A stretch of 64,000 nt of DNA from Corythucha ciliata (lineage: Eukaryota; Arthropoda; Insecta; Hemiptera; Tingidae), in contig CM075941.1 in the NCBI GenBank assembly GCA_038030265.1, forward strand, positions 5,642,001 to 5,706,000, in the 5' to 3' direction. A program made the position numbers and the translations under genes. This document shows positions 62,871 through 64,000 of the stretch, piece after piece; the first letter of the stretch is position 1; every line of letters begins with the position of its first letter. The notes below the pieces were generated by a model. It did no database searches. It had not been told where the DNA came from and saw nothing but the letters and a program-made list of their open reading frames with translations.

Positions 62871-64000
62871 CTCAGATACGGATCTAGGATTTGCTCAAGC
62901 GAGGGGCTTGGGCTTGGGAGATTGTGTGCTTCGCTAGACTGACTAAAAATGGCTTGACAGGGCAGTAATTCACTACCTAACAACTGCTAAACTGACTATA
63001 ATCGCGCCTGCAAATGGCAAAACTGACGATTCTTGCATTTAAAATGTATATTTGCGCCCTAAAAATTGGCATTTACCACTCTATAAAACCGCCAAAATGA
63101 CTTCACACGCCCCAAAAATAGCCAAATTGGCGATTCTCGCTCTAAAATGGTCAATATGACTCTAGGCGGCCTGGAAATGCCTTAACAGATTATATTCCTG
63201 TCCTGAAAGCTGCAAAATAGACCATTAGCGCGCCAAGAATGGTCAAAATAACGATTCGTGCGTAATTGGCTAGAAGTGACTAATTGAACCCGCCTATATG
63301 CTGTTATGTTTGGGCAAAGTATAACTGACGATTCGCGCCCTGAAAATGGCAAAATCAACCAGTCGCACGCCAAAAATGCCCTAACTGACCATTATCGCCT
63401 TGGTTTGACGCCCTATATAAATGTCATGCTTCAAGACTACACGCCCTAAAATTGGCCAAACTGACTATGCAAGCCATGAAATCGGCAAAACTGACTCTAT
63501 GCGCCCTAAAAATAGCTTAACTGACGATTCGCGCCTTGAAAATGCCTAAACCCAGACGATTCCTGTCCTTAAATTGGCCAAACTGACCATTAGCGCTTTG
63601 AAAAATAGAAATTTCTCGCTCTAAAAACAGCAAAACTGACCATTTCGACTAGTAAAACTGATGATTCGAGCACTTAAAATATCGCACTGACTCTTCATGC
63701 CTTAGAAATGACCATTCTGACATTTTGCGCCGTAAAAATAGCCAAACTGGCTATTCACGTCCTAAAATTAGTAATACCAACTCTACATATAGCGGCCCGC
63801 GAGATTCGTGCTTTGAAAGGTCCGAAACGGATGATTCATGTCCTGAAAATGCAAAATCGACCATTATCCAGCATAAAAAATGGCCAAACTGAACCTCATG
63901 CCCTGAAAATGTCTAAACTGACGATTCGTTCCCTAAAAATAGCGAAACTGACTATTTAAGTCTTAAAAATGGCATACTCGTACCAGAAATTCACGGTCCA
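62871..64000. repeat. Degenerate ~30 bp array, same family (copy 5), runs to the window end
   Basis: A new copy begins with CGGATCTAGGATTTGCTCAAGCG and TGTGTGCTTCGCT and reaches GGCATACTCGTACC at about 63971-63985. It sits head to tail with copy 4, so the whole ~0.8-1.1 kb element, not just the 30 bp unit, is tandemly arranged here. Confidence 0.85.

Overview
This is animal nuclear DNA, most likely arthropod, and strongly loaded with transposable elements (TEs). The evidence is spliced GT-AG genes with many introns of 55-70 nt, metazoan-only gene families (a FERM-type tyrosine phosphatase, the nucleoporin ALADIN), and R1-, I- and R2-like LINEs, a Ty3/Gypsy element and Tc1/mariner-type elements. 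I cannot name the species. All exon boundaries were read by eye from splice sites, reading phase and family similarity; no search was run.

Four host genes can be followed. (1) UTP-glucose-1-phosphate uridylyltransferase (UGP2 family), minus strand, exons at 3028-7937 plus a probable 9-codon first exon at 15037-15063. (2) A PTPN14/PTPN21 (Pez) FERM-PTP gene, minus strand, 20 joined exons at 16686-26898. It keeps its frame to the family C-terminus but has lost both the WPD-loop acid and the catalytic-loop arginine, so it looks like a pseudophosphatase. (3) The first three coding exons of SEC61A, minus strand, 31183-31854; the rest is missing. (4) A complete AAAS (ALADIN) gene, plus strand, nine exons at 32423-54429, 474 aa, with a 20 kb third intron packed with nested TEs. 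SEC61A and AAAS are head to head, with 568 bp between start codons. The missing 3' part of SEC61A and the missing 5' part of the Pez gene both point to the 500-N assembly gap at 29098-29597, which is flanked by two unrelated retroelement fragments.

The rest is repeats. A frame-broken R1-like LINE (about 17600-21050) lies antisense in a Pez intron. AAAS intron 3 holds two TA-flanked Tc1/mariner-like foldback elements sharing one junction (33653-35373 and 35378-37030), and a roughly 1.9 kb palindromic foldback element (about 39030-47210). That palindrome was split by two minus-strand LINEs with perfect target-site duplications (39751-43061 and 44008-46622), a 184 bp insert and a small hairpin element. 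A decayed Ty3/Gypsy copy (47938-51310), itself split by an array-bearing insert, follows. At least eight hairpin or terminal-inverted-repeat (TIR) mini-elements are spread through the window.

The most unusual signal is a set of nine or more degenerate tandem arrays with a period of about 28-31 bp, roughly 11 kb in all. There are several sequence families, but nearly all carry a TTCGCG-like core. Some arrays share unit order and flanking sequence with others, so they look like copies of one mobile element with an internal minisatellite rather than independent satellites. Long G or C homopolymers (9-13 nt) recur beside many repeat edges.
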